51,919 nucleotides of DNA from an uncultured Clostridia bacterium (GCA_946184675.1 CAMHFW010000002.1:1-51919), one strand, 5' to 3'; shown: positions 18,401 to 26,545, numbered from the stretch's first letter. Made by a program: numbers and translations. The notes: generated by a model not told the origin, from the sequence alone.

Positions 18401-19612
18401 GAGACCGGTCTTTCCCGTCTTCTGGAAGGAGCAGGTCTGTACAGCCGCTTCTCCAGCTATAGCTTTGATTCGCAGCAGGCGCTTTTTTCTACGTCTTCGG
18501 ATGCGGTCATGTTCCGTTTTATCCGGAAAAAGAACTTTATCACAGCAGCGGATATGGCTTCTGTACGCCGGTCTGCAGGAACCGGCAGCAGGCAGCCGGA
18601 GTTTTATGAAGATTATAAAAATCTGTGGGCCCGCTACAGTGAGAATCCGCTCGCATGGAAGCTGCTTTGCAGGACACTTTCTGATCATGCGGCAAACAAG
18701 GATATCCTTGCAGCATTCCGGATTAAGGAAGAGAGGGACAAAATCAGGCAGGCACAGCTGCGCCGCTATCTGCTGCCTTTTTCCTGCAGCAGAAGTGCGG
18801 GCAGAATCGTGAATTACCTGGTCGAAAGCGGAGCAGCGGAGAAGGGCAGCTGTGTAGAAGCATTCTCTTCGGGGGCCTGCCAGGTAAGGATTCTGGACCG
18901 CTGTAACTATGCAGACCAGTATGACAGGCTTTTTGCAGCAGTCTATGAACTGATGGATCCGGATGCCATCCGTGTCTGGACAGAAGCCAAAAGTCATACC
19001 GTCCGGGCTGCTTTTGACGATCTGCGTGCGGACGGAATCCTGATAGGCGGAAACAGAAAAAGTCAGTTTCTTGCTCTGCTGCGTTATTTTCAGGACAAAG
19101 GATATATCACCAGGCTTCGTGAGGAAGCAGATGACAAGGTCAGCTTTGTCTACGCGACCCGGCAGATCAAAGAGCTTCTGACAACCGAAGGGAAAATGCT
19201 GGAGATTTACACCTATCATATGGCCAAAGAGACCGGACAGTTTGATGATGTGGTCAGCAGTTACGAGATTGAATGGGAGGATACGGATGATCTCAGAAAT
19301 GAGTTTGACTGTATTCTGACCAGAGGATTTAAGACTCTTTTTGTCGAATGTAAAGCCCGCGCGGAGCTGGAGCAGAACTACTATTTTAAGATCGCAGGTC
19401 TTGCCCGTCAGTTCGGGGTCAATACGACAGCCGTAATGATCGCGGATACCAGGGAGAAAGAAGGCGGCGAGAGAGCTGCCGTCAACGAGATGCAGAGAAA
19501 ACGCGGCGAGATGATGAATGTGATCACCATCTGGAAGAGGGAGGAGATCAATAATATCGGTCAAACCCTTTTAAGAATTATAAACGGGAAATACGTAGTT
19601 ACAGAAGAATGA
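15428..19612 (+). CDS. 1394-aa multidomain protein: Ser/Thr kinase - Rossmann (TrkA_N-like) - RyR - CARF-like/wHTH - PD-(D/E)XK nuclease
   Basis: HRDIKPSN catalytic loop (nt ~15992), DVD in the DFG position, IMLAGFGSVGQKF Rossmann motif, NELIWLEHRRWVTEKLCMGW RyR motif (nt ~17369), C-terminal GKMLEIYTY...RNEFDCILTRGFKTLFVECKA PD-(D/E)XK core (nt ~19196-19360). ATGA overlap with the PP2C gene. Confidence 0.8.
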   Translation: MIERRALKDSVLVCGESDGKRFTRRFKIVKKVSEGAFSLCYEAYHEGSGRGILKEFYPKSAAIAAERNAQGQLFFPEGLEAARKQFQDQLRQYLEAYHMLTAAKQKQEYAELETFIPDFEIYYGCDEEKNIIGTAYIWTSTKLESFEKLCEEIHKKPAEAPEQKMVTALRAVESLAKCICMLHKEGLVHRDIKPSNFGFIRRGSEVLTQTLTMFDVDSICSVFDPPEELMGTEGFMEPEAAFEQPNNLTDIYAIGATLFYAVAGSDETKSSGYYYREDYYPQLRDLINTSDLVCASEANSHPRLRDALTRILEKSLCVRGRRYSCCEEQLEDLETALYYALPSEIAKKVRNGEQWVLQDALRSLDREKVKNTYLAIQYHLYRHPLYTDLPEEAPVLNIMLAGFGSVGQKFLDACLQVGQLPGKKLSVTVLTDDLEDKTLYLTDRPQLADFYDFDSSLGGGEESYGSVRFVQLSFSEKSSKKNVDLLQDYLCNLGEEEQPHYIFVALGDDVASQTAAGACREAAQVLEISCQISCVCEKSHFPARKYPGILPVFVGADIKKDPLSMEIERMAFNSHLVWEKNLNVDFRSVKADFLRPYNHDSCVANVLSLKYKLYGIGIDLDKAGPYKAAVLMEGRGLTSGKKNNEVKNELIWLEHRRWVTEKLCMGWRSIQDPEECADGVTRDERAKRHLCIRRSRPDQMLAARFAANEHALWDTAAESELEKLDDLDRMSVLLHRAYVRRAEEIRKKNLLTGSIMRGIRMLLEGNKEASRAFQEWYVCLQDIWNGDRGKGRLYQGLKNDFLEAAAGLPESGKKALQEQIKAFEALFDPIRLSTEYRDWKQDDAALIENIPFILTYTENAYLVIPFETGGSTQGFHNVASATVVNPARILYLFLAEKKQDLEELGRSLPYISAYMKKKEIRAETELIAICRGNVFTGSQEDAEDMLRRQSGGRLRRIRMIQAEDTEVFVRELEAYLRQRSRGKTIFALERNETGLSRLLEGAGLYSRFSSYSFDSQQALFSTSSDAVMFRFIRKKNFITAADMASVRRSAGTGSRQPEFYEDYKNLWARYSENPLAWKLLCRTLSDHAANKDILAAFRIKEERDKIRQAQLRRYLLPFSCSRSAGRIVNYLVESGAAEKGSCVEAFSSGACQVRILDRCNYADQYDRLFAAVYELMDPDAIRVWTEAKSHTVRAAFDDLRADGILIGGNRKSQFLALLRYFQDKGYITRLREEADDKVSFVYATRQIKELLTTEGKMLEIYTYHMAKETGQFDDVVSSYEIEWEDTDDLRNEFDCILTRGFKTLFVECKARAELEQNYYFKIAGLARQFGVNTTAVMIADTREKEGGERAAVNEMQRKRGEMMNVITIWKREEINNIGQTLLRIINGKYVVTEE

Positions 19613-19661
19613 CCGGGCGGAGAACCGCTGATTTTATTAAGAATGGTCACAATATGACAGG

Positions 19662-19706
19662 GAGAGGCTGCCTGCAGAAAAAAAACTGCAGGCAGCCTCT
19701 CTTTTT
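19662..19706 (+). terminator. Rho-independent terminator closing the cassette
   Basis: 16-bp stem GAGAGGCTGCCTGCAG / CTGCAGGCAGCCTCTC, A8 loop, TTTTTC. Confidence 0.92.
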
Positions 19707-19825
19707 CTTGACATTCTGTGTCAAAGGATTATAATTAAGTTTAGCATTACGTGATTTTTTGTTTAATAGAAAACATAAAGTTTTATAAGAAACACCTTGT
19801 TTTATATTAGGAAACAGGAGGCAGT

Positions 19826-20359
19826 ATGGATATCGGGCTGAAAATCAAGCGTCTGCGGATCAAAAACCGGCTGACTCTGGAGGAGCTGGCGGTCAGAAGC
19901 GAGCTGACCAAGGGATTTCTTTCCCAGGTAGAAAGAAATCTGACATCCCCCTCGATCGCGACACTGGAAGATATTCTGGAAGCGCTGGGGACGACGCTGG
20001 GCGAGTTTTTCGCAGAAGAGAAAGAGGAAAAAGTCGTTTTTACAGACGATGATTATTTTGTCAGTGAACAGGATGGCTACGAGGTCTGTTTTGTGGTGCC
20101 CAATGCCCAGAAAAATGACATGGAACCCATTATCCTGAGCCTGAGCCCCCAGATGGAATCCAGGCATTATGATCCCCTGGAGGATGAGGAATTCGGATAT
20201 GTCCTGAAGGGCACGATCGAGCTTCATTACGGGGAAGCGGTTTACACGGTGAAAAAAGGGCAGACCTTTTATATAGACGGAGGCAAAGGGCACTATCTGC
20301 GCAACGCGGGCAAGTCCGAAGCCAGGGTGCTCTGGGTGAGCACGCCGCCTTCATTTTAA
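19826..20359 (+). CDS. XRE-family regulator with C-terminal cupin
   Basis: [39 protein letters not shown]; cupin-like C-terminus; upstream of potA. Confidence 0.9.
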   Translation: MDIGLKIKRLRIKNRLTLEELAVRSELTKGFLSQVERNLTSPSIATLEDILEALGTTLGEFFAEEKEEKVVFTDDDYFVSEQDGYEVCFVVPNAQKNDMEPIILSLSPQMESRHYDPLEDEEFGYVLKGTIELHYGEAVYTVKKGQTFYIDGGKGHYLRNAGKSEARVLWVSTPPSF

Positions 20360-20379
20360 AGCAGGAGGAGCGCCACGAG

Positions 20380-21420
20380 ATGGAAAAAATAATTGAGCTG
20401 AAGAATCTCACGAAAAATTTTGGAGACCAGCAGGTTCTGAAAGGAATCAATCTGGACATTCATCAGAATGAATTTCTGACCCTTCTGGGCCCCAGCGGCT
20501 GCGGCAAGACCACGACCCTCCGGATCATAGCAGGCTTTGAGGAGCCCAGCGGCGGCGAAGTCCTCTTTGACGGGATTGACATTTCCGCCGTTCCTCCCTA
20601 CAAGAGAGAGGTCAATACGGTATTCCAGAAATATGCTCTCTTCCCGCACATGAATGTGTTTGATAATGTAGCTTTCGGTCTGCACATCCGCAAGGTGGAC
20701 AAACAGATTGTGGAGACCAAGGTCAGAAGAATGCTGGATCTGGTCGGCCTTTCGGATTATGAGAACCGTGATGTGACCCTGCTTTCCGGCGGACAGCAGC
20801 AGCGAGTGGCGATTGCCCGCGCCCTGGTCAATGAGCCCAAGGTCCTTTTGCTGGATGAACCTCTGGGAGCCCTGGATGCCAAGCTGCGCAAGGAGATGCA
20901 GTTTGAGCTGAAAAAGATCCAGAAAGAGATCGGAATCACGTTCGTCTTTGTTACCCATGATCAGGAAGAGGCCCTGACCATGTCTGATACGGTTGTTGTC
21001 ATGAATGAGGGAACCATCCAGCAGATCGGATCCCCGATCGATATTTATAATGAGCCGGAGAACCGTTTTGTTGCCGGCTTTATCGGAGAGTCCAATATCA
21101 TCGACGGCATCATGAATGAAGATTTCCTGGTGACCTTTGATGATGTGCAGTTTGAATGCGTGGACAACGGATTCCCCAGGGACGAGCCGGTCGATGTCGT
21201 GCTCCGTCCGGAGGACATTGATATCGTAAAGCCCGAGGAAGGCAAGCTGCAGGGCGTAGTGCGCTCGGTTACCTTCAAGGGTGTTCATTATGAAATCGTC
21301 GTAGAGACCCGGCACAGAAAATACAGGATTCACACGACAGATTTCTGCGCGGTTGACACACCGGTTGGTCTGACCCTGACACCGGATGACATCCATGTTA
21401 TGTGGAAAACACCTTACTGA
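20380..21420 (+). CDS. potA: Spermidine/putrescine ABC transporter ATP-binding protein
   Basis: [12 protein letters not shown] Walker [27 protein letters not shown]. Confidence 0.95.
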   Translation: MEKIIELKNLTKNFGDQQVLKGINLDIHQNEFLTLLGPSGCGKTTTLRIIAGFEEPSGGEVLFDGIDISAVPPYKREVNTVFQKYALFPHMNVFDNVAFGLHIRKVDKQIVETKVRRMLDLVGLSDYENRDVTLLSGGQQQRVAIARALVNEPKVLLLDEPLGALDAKLRKEMQFELKKIQKEIGITFVFVTHDQEEALTMSDTVVVMNEGTIQQIGSPIDIYNEPENRFVAGFIGESNIIDGIMNEDFLVTFDDVQFECVDNGFPRDEPVDVVLRPEDIDIVKPEEGKLQGVVRSVTFKGVHYEIVVETRHRKYRIHTTDFCAVDTPVGLTLTPDDIHVMWKTPY

Positions 21421-21441
21421 TCATAGGACGGGAGAGGATAT

Positions 21442-22269
21442 ATGAGACATTTCAGAAAACTTTCGATGCCCTATCTGATCTGGTGCATCATTTTCATACT
21501 GATCCCCCTGGTGCTGATCGTGCTCTACGCATTTACCACGGTCGGCAATCACGTGATCAGTCTCAATTTTTCACTGGCGAATTTCGCCAAGATCAATGAC
21601 CCGACTTATATCCGGGTCTTTATCAAATCCTTTGAGCTTGGCGTGATCACGACGATCATCTGCTTTATCGGGGGCTATCCGCTTGCCTTCATTATCTCCA
21701 GGCAGAAAGAGAGTGTGCAGGACCTCCTGATCCTCCTGGTCACCGTACCGACCTGGATCAATATGCTCCTGCGTACCTACGCCTGGATGAATATTCTGGC
21801 AGATAACGGCATTATCAACGGGCTGCTGTCCAGGCTTGGCCTGGGCCAGGTCACCATGATGTATACCAATTTTTCCGTTGTGCTGGGCATGGTCTGCAAT
21901 TTTATGCCCTTCATGATCATTCCGATTCACACCTCCCTGAGCAAGATGGATGGATCTCTGATCGAGGCAGCCATGGATCTGGGGGCCAACCGCCTGCAGA
22001 CCTTCCGGATGGTCATTTTCCGCCTGTCTATGCCGGGTGTAATCAACGGCGTGGTCATGGTCTTCCTGATGGCGATCTCTTCCTTCGTCATTCCCAAGCT
22101 GCTTGGCGGCGGACAGTTCGTCCTGATCGGAAACCTGATCGAGTCCCAGTTCATCTCCATCGGCGACTGGAACTTCGGCAGCGCGATTTCTACGATCCTC
22201 GCGGTACTCATCCTGATCGCTATGCGCCTGATGAAGTCCATGGATCTGAAAGAAGCCGAGGCCAACTAG
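21442..22269 (+). CDS. potB: Spermidine/putrescine ABC transporter permease
   Basis: Multispanning; EAAMDLGANRLQTFRMVIFRLSMPGV EAA loop; pot operon context. Confidence 0.93.
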   Translation: MRHFRKLSMPYLIWCIIFILIPLVLIVLYAFTTVGNHVISLNFSLANFAKINDPTYIRVFIKSFELGVITTIICFIGGYPLAFIISRQKESVQDLLILLVTVPTWINMLLRTYAWMNILADNGIINGLLSRLGLGQVTMMYTNFSVVLGMVCNFMPFMIIPIHTSLSKMDGSLIEAAMDLGANRLQTFRMVIFRLSMPGVINGVVMVFLMAISSFVIPKLLGGGQFVLIGNLIESQFISIGDWNFGSAISTILAVLILIAMRLMKSMDLKEAEAN

Positions 22270-22278
22270 GAGGTGCAT

Positions 22279-24150
22279 ATGAGAAAACAAACCGGAATAC
22301 TGTCGAAACTCTATATCGCCGCCTGTTTTGCCTTTTTCTACCTGCCCATTGTGGTGACGGTGATCTTTTCCTTCAATTCATCCAAATCACTGTCACGTTT
22401 TTCGGGATTTTCCATGCGCTGGTATGCATCCCTGCTGGGCAACGGTGAGATCGTAAAAGCGGTCTATGTATCTGTCACCATCGCCATTCTGGCAACGGTG
22501 ATCTCCACGGTTCTGGGAACCATGACAGCCATCGGCCTTTCCAGGCAGAGAAAGGTGCTCAGGGACGCCATTCTGGGAATGAATGATATCCCCATTCTGA
22601 ATCCGGATATCGTGACGGCCATCTCCTGGATGCTCCTCTTCTCGTCCATGGGACTGCAGAAGGGCTATCTGACCATGCTGCTGGCCCACATCGGCTTTTG
22701 TACGCCCTTTGTCATTACCAGCGTGTATCCCAAGGTGCGCAGCCTGGATCCCAACCTGGCAAATGCGGCCATGGATCTGGGAGCAACGCCTGCCCAGGCT
22801 CTTTTCCGGGTCATTATTCCCATGATCCGGCCCGGCATCTTTGCAGGAGCCCTTCTGGCCTTTACCATGTCCTTTGACGACTTCGTGATCTCCTATTTCG
22901 TCACAGGCAACGGCGTGAAAAATATTTCGATTGTTGTTTATAACATGACAAAGCGCATCAATCCTACAATCAATGCGCTTTCCACAATCGTCATCGCAGT
23001 CATTTTTGCCATCCTGCTTGTGATGAGCCTGCTGCCCAAGAAGGCGGTTTCGGAAGGAAAGGTTTCCAGCAGGAGCGGAGTCCGGGGCGGAAAAATCCGC
23101 AAGTGGATCGCTGCCTGCGTGGTGATCGTAATCGTAGCGGGACTGAGTGCCCTTATGTATAGCGGCGCTAACGCGCAGCCGGCAGTCCTCCGCGTCTATA
23201 ATGCCGGAGAATATGTGGAACCCGCCCTTCTGGACCAGTTCCAGGAGGAATACAACTGCACGGTCATCTATGAGACCTTCGAGTCCAACGAGATGATGTA
23301 CACCAAACTGCAGGCCGGGGATGAGTATGATATCCTGGTTCCTTCCGATTACATGATTGAGAGGCTGATCCGGGAAGATTACCTGCAGCCGGTCGACTGG
23401 TCTCTGATCGAGAATAAGGATGCCATCAATCCGGATATCATGAACCTGTCCTACGATCCGGGAAATGTCTATTCCGTTCCCTATTTCTGGGGCAGCGTCG
23501 GCATTCTGTATGATACGACCGTTGTGGATGAGAAGGATCTGGAAGACGGCTGGAATCTCCTGCAGAATCCCAAATACGCAGGCAACCTCTATATGTATGA
23601 CTCGGAGAGGGATTCCTTCATGGTTGCCCTGAAAGCACTGGGCTATTCCATGAATACCAGCGATGAAAAGGAAATCCGGGAGGCCTATGACTGGCTGATC
23701 CGCCAGAGAGACAACATGAAACCCATCTACGCGGGCGATGATGCCATGGACAATATGATCGCCGGCAATAAGGCCATTTCCGTGACCTATTCGGGAGACG
23801 CTACCTACGCCATTTCCGAGAATGAGGATCTGGATTACTTCCAGCCCGAAGAAGGCACCAACCTCTGGTATGATGCCATGGTCATCACAAAGAACTGTGA
23901 GAATGTAGAGCTTGCCCATGCTTTCATGGACTTCATGCTGCGGGAGGAGTCCGCGGAGCTCAATACCCTCTTTATCGGCTATACCACTTCGGTAGAGAGC
24001 GTCTACGAAAAGATGCAGGAAGAGGATTTTGAGGGGATTGAAGCTTACGTTCCCAGGGTCGGACACCCCAATGATGAGATCTTTGCCTATCAGGATGCCC
24101 AGACCAAAAAGCTTTACGCAGAGCTCTGGACTAAGGTAAAAGCCCAATAA
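22279..24150 (+). CDS. potCD: Fused PotC permease - PotD substrate-binding protein
   Basis: N-terminal PotC with AAMDLGATPAQALFRVIIPMIRPGI EAA loop; after a TM segment, PotD-like LRVYNAGEYVEPALLDQFQEEYNC...YDILVPSDYMIERL. One uninterrupted frame. Confidence 0.9.
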   Translation: MRKQTGILSKLYIAACFAFFYLPIVVTVIFSFNSSKSLSRFSGFSMRWYASLLGNGEIVKAVYVSVTIAILATVISTVLGTMTAIGLSRQRKVLRDAILGMNDIPILNPDIVTAISWMLLFSSMGLQKGYLTMLLAHIGFCTPFVITSVYPKVRSLDPNLANAAMDLGATPAQALFRVIIPMIRPGIFAGALLAFTMSFDDFVISYFVTGNGVKNISIVVYNMTKRINPTINALSTIVIAVIFAILLVMSLLPKKAVSEGKVSSRSGVRGGKIRKWIAACVVIVIVAGLSALMYSGANAQPAVLRVYNAGEYVEPALLDQFQEEYNCTVIYETFESNEMMYTKLQAGDEYDILVPSDYMIERLIREDYLQPVDWSLIENKDAINPDIMNLSYDPGNVYSVPYFWGSVGILYDTTVVDEKDLEDGWNLLQNPKYAGNLYMYDSERDSFMVALKALGYSMNTSDEKEIREAYDWLIRQRDNMKPIYAGDDAMDNMIAGNKAISVTYSGDATYAISENEDLDYFQPEEGTNLWYDAMVITKNCENVELAHAFMDFMLREESAELNTLFIGYTTSVESVYEKMQEEDFEGIEAYVPRVGHPNDEIFAYQDAQTKKLYAELWTKVKAQ

Positions 24151-24194
24151 TCCTGCTTGTTGAGAAAATCTATCAAAAGCATCTCTGTGGTTAG

Positions 24195-24224
24195 TTGACA
24201 GTAACCATGGGGATGCTTTATAAT
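24195..24224 (+). promoter_or_regulatory. SigA-type promoter for fur homolog
   Basis: TTGACA - 18 bp - TATAAT. Confidence 0.75.
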
Positions 24225-24236
24225 TTTCTTTGTTAG

Positions 24237-24719
24237 ATGATAATGAGAATTATTAACAGTAATCAGGATGCAGAGGTGATCGTCACGGCAGAGAACATAA
24301 CAGCGGCAAGCAATGAACAGTATCAGAGAATCGCAGATGGAAAGGAGCAGATTATCGAACTGCTTCGCCGGCAGGGGTTCCGTATCACGAAACAGCGCCG
24401 GCAGATTCTGGATGTGATTTTTGACTATGAATGTGCCAGCTGCAAAGAGATATACTATAGGGCGATCCAGAAAGACAGCAAGATCGGCATGGCAACCGTC
24501 TACCGGATGGTAAACACACTGACTGACATCGGCGTCCTCAAGGTGACATCCTTTAAACCGCAGACCCGAAGCGGCGCTGGAAACGGATGCGAGATTACGA
24601 CCATCCGGCATGGAGTCGTTGAGCTTACGGAAATGGAATGGAAAAGCCTGCTCTCAGCAGCTTTGCAGAAAAAAGGAATCAATCCGGCAGAAGAAATCAC
24701 GAAAGTAGTGATTAAATAA
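24237..24719 (+). CDS. Fur family transcriptional regulator (start uncertain)
   Basis: LLRRQGFRITKQRRQILDVI, GMATVYRMVNTLTDIGVLK. Confidence 0.85.
   Translation: MIMRIINSNQDAEVIVTAENITAASNEQYQRIADGKEQIIELLRRQGFRITKQRRQILDVIFDYECASCKEIYYRAIQKDSKIGMATVYRMVNTLTDIGVLKVTSFKPQTRSGAGNGCEITTIRHGVVELTEMEWKSLLSAALQKKGINPAEEITKVVIK
24239..24257 (+). promoter_or_regulatory. Fur box overlapping fur homolog start
   Basis: GATAATGAGAATTATTAAC matches 16/19 of the classical GATAATGATAATCATTATC. Confidence 0.65.
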
Positions 24720-24741
24720 TAATAATTCTCAAAATCAATAC

Positions 24742-24796
24742 TTGACAAAAGAAAATGAAGCTGATATCATAGCATCAGAAGTTAGCAACAGCTAAC
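24742..24796 (+). promoter_or_regulatory. SigA promoter with downstream palindromic operator (box 1)
   Basis: TTGACA-17 bp-TATCAT, then GTTAGCAACAGCTAAC at 24781-24796. Confidence 0.7.
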
Positions 24797-24905
24797 CTCT
24801 CTCATGACTCTTCCATGAATACCCGGTTGAGAGAGATATATATGATTTCGTACACACAAAGAAGACCGCGCTTCCCCCTCAGGAGCAGCGGTCTTCTTTG
24901 TGTAT
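24776..24905 (+). ncRNA. Candidate operator-controlled short transcript
   Basis: Promoter plus operator at its expected +1, CTCTCTCA...TGAGAGAG stem, then a 16-bp perfect stem ACACAAAGAAGACCGC / GCGGTCTTCTTTGTGT (24854-24869 / 24888-24903). Confidence 0.45.
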
Positions 24906-24990
24906 TGCCCGCGCGCCGGCGGCAGTATCCTTGATACACCGATCATGAATATAATGAATTATTTTCTCATAAAAAAACAGACAAATGCAC

Positions 24991-25046
24991 TTGAATTAGC
25001 TATAGCTAACTGCTATAATAACGTCATCCGGTTAGGAACAACTAAC
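24991..25046 (+). promoter_or_regulatory. SigA promoter for DUF3793 gene with two DtxR-like operators (boxes 2 and 3)
   Basis: TTGAAT-17 bp-TATAAT; spacer holds TTAGCTATAGCTAA; GTTAGGAACAACTAAC at 25031-25046. Confidence 0.7.
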
Positions 25047-25073
25047 TATTTTATTCAAAAAAGGAGTATCAGC

Positions 25074-25661
25074 ATGGTTATCCAGGAGCGTGAGGATATG
25101 GAGAGGGAGATTCAGAGACTGGCCGCGGAGCAGTGCGCGCCGGTCATGTTCGGCATCAAACCATCCAACCTTCTGATCATCGACTCCGGATATGACCCTG
25201 TACTCATGTCGGTAGTCGCAGGAACGGGTTTAAAAGTCCGCTGTTTTTATTACGGAGGCAGCAGACAGATCTGGTTTATGTATCATGAAAAAATGCTCAT
25301 CAGCTACCTTGCAGACCCTGAAATCCTGGAGTTTATGCAGGAATATGGATATACAAAAGATATGACGCTTGGCAAGGTCCTGCTGCATGCGGCGCAGCGG
25401 TTTCGTGAGTACAAAAAAGGGCTTGCTCCCTTCCCCCATGAGATGGGGATTCTGCTGGGATATCCGCTCTGCGATGTGCGGGGTTTTATCGAAAACGAAG
25501 GAAGAAACTATCTTTGTACCGGATACTGGAAGGTATACGAAAATGAGGAAGAGGCAAGAAGGATCTTTTCCATGTACGCAAGAGTAAAAGAAGCCGCCCT
25601 GCAGATGGTCCGCAGCGGACTTCGGGTTCAGGAGATCAGACAATGCCGGCCGGCATTCTGA
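25074..25661 (+). CDS. DUF3793-like protein; start re-called at 25074
   Basis: HEMGILLGYPLCDVRGFIENEGRNYLCTGYWKVY; RBS AAGGAG. Confidence 0.8.
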   Translation: MVIQEREDMEREIQRLAAEQCAPVMFGIKPSNLLIIDSGYDPVLMSVVAGTGLKVRCFYYGGSRQIWFMYHEKMLISYLADPEILEFMQEYGYTKDMTLGKVLLHAAQRFREYKKGLAPFPHEMGILLGYPLCDVRGFIENEGRNYLCTGYWKVYENEEEARRIFSMYARVKEAALQMVRSGLRVQEIRQCRPAF

Positions 25662-25701
25662 AATATAAAAAGCAATATTGATTGAGCAGGAGGAATTTGA
25701 A

Positions 25702-26127
25702 ATGGCAATTGTAGTAGCTTACTGGAGCGGAACAGGCAATACAGCAAAGGGAGCAGAGCTTGTGGCAGACGGCATCAGAGAGGCCGGCAAAGAGGCTCAG
25801 GTAGTGAATGTAGAAGAGTTCGCAGCAGCCGGATTAAAGGACTGCCCCGTATTTGCGCTTGGATGCCCCGCAATGGGAGCTGAAGTTCTGGAAGAGGATA
25901 CCATGGAAGGCTTTGTTGCAGAGGTAGAGTCTTTTGCAGCGGGCAAGAAGATTGGTCTTTTCGGCTCCTACGGATGGGGAGACGGCGAGTGGATGCGTGA
26001 CTGGGTAAAGCGCATGGAAGATGCAGGCGCAGCAGTTTACGGCGGAGAGTCCGCGATCTTCATGAATGAGCCCGATGGCGCAGAGGATGATCTCAAGGGC
26101 CTGGGCAAGGAGCTGGCAGCACTGTAA
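25702..26127 (+). CDS. Flavodoxin
   Basis: VVAYWSGTGNTAKGAELVADG FMN-binding loop; LFGSYGWGDGEWM. Confidence 0.93.
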   Translation: MAIVVAYWSGTGNTAKGAELVADGIREAGKEAQVVNVEEFAAAGLKDCPVFALGCPAMGAEVLEEDTMEGFVAEVESFAAGKKIGLFGSYGWGDGEWMRDWVKRMEDAGAAVYGGESAIFMNEPDGAEDDLKGLGKELAAL

Positions 26128-26175
26128 AAAAGCGCAAACCGGCAGGCAAAGAGGAGAGAAAAAGGAGGACAGGGC

Positions 26176-26457
26176 ATGAGTATTGTTATCATTGGAGGCC
26201 ATGACAGGATGGTCAGCCAGTATAAAAAGATCTGTAAGTCGCATAAGTGCAAGGCAAAGGTGTTCACACAGATGCCGGCGGATCTGGCCAGGCAGATCGG
26301 ATGCCCCGACCTGTGCATTCTCTTTACCAATACGGTATCCCACAAGATGGTGCGCTGCGCACTGGATGAAGCAGAGAGAAAAAGCTTCAAGGTTGTGCGC
26401 AGTCACACCAGCAGCGGCTGTGCTCTGGAAGGGATCCTTCTCGAGCATGCAGTCTGA
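26176..26457 (+). CDS. DUF2325 family protein
   Basis: SIVIIGGHDRM...FTNTVSHKMVRCALDEAERKSFKVVRSHTSS. Confidence 0.8.
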   Translation: MSIVIIGGHDRMVSQYKKICKSHKCKAKVFTQMPADLARQIGCPDLCILFTNTVSHKMVRCALDEAERKSFKVVRSHTSSGCALEGILLEHAV

Positions 26458-26470
26458 GCTGGGAATACAC

Positions 26471-26520
26471 AAAAGACAGTCATCTTTACAGGAATCATTC
26501 CTGAAAGGTGACTGTCTTTT
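26471..26520. terminator. Bidirectional terminator between convergent genes
   Basis: AAAAGACAGTCA...TGACTGTCTTTT with inner CAGGAA/TTCCTG stem. Confidence 0.85.
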
Positions 26521-26545
26521 TGTCGTTAATCTGTATGGTCAAAAC

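Noticed and set aside
17858-19564. 568-aa minus-strand ORF inside the kinase-nuclease gene
   Set aside because: Antisense shadow; the plus frame carries recognisable kinase, RyR and nuclease motifs.
12979-19612. Type III CRISPR accessory or TerY-P triad
   Set aside because: No cas10/csm/cmr or cyclase in the window, no recognisable vWA/TerD protein; only the PP2C-kinase pair is shared with TerY-P.
22393-24147. 584-aa minus-strand ORF
   Set aside because: Antisense shadow of potCD, low-complexity composition.
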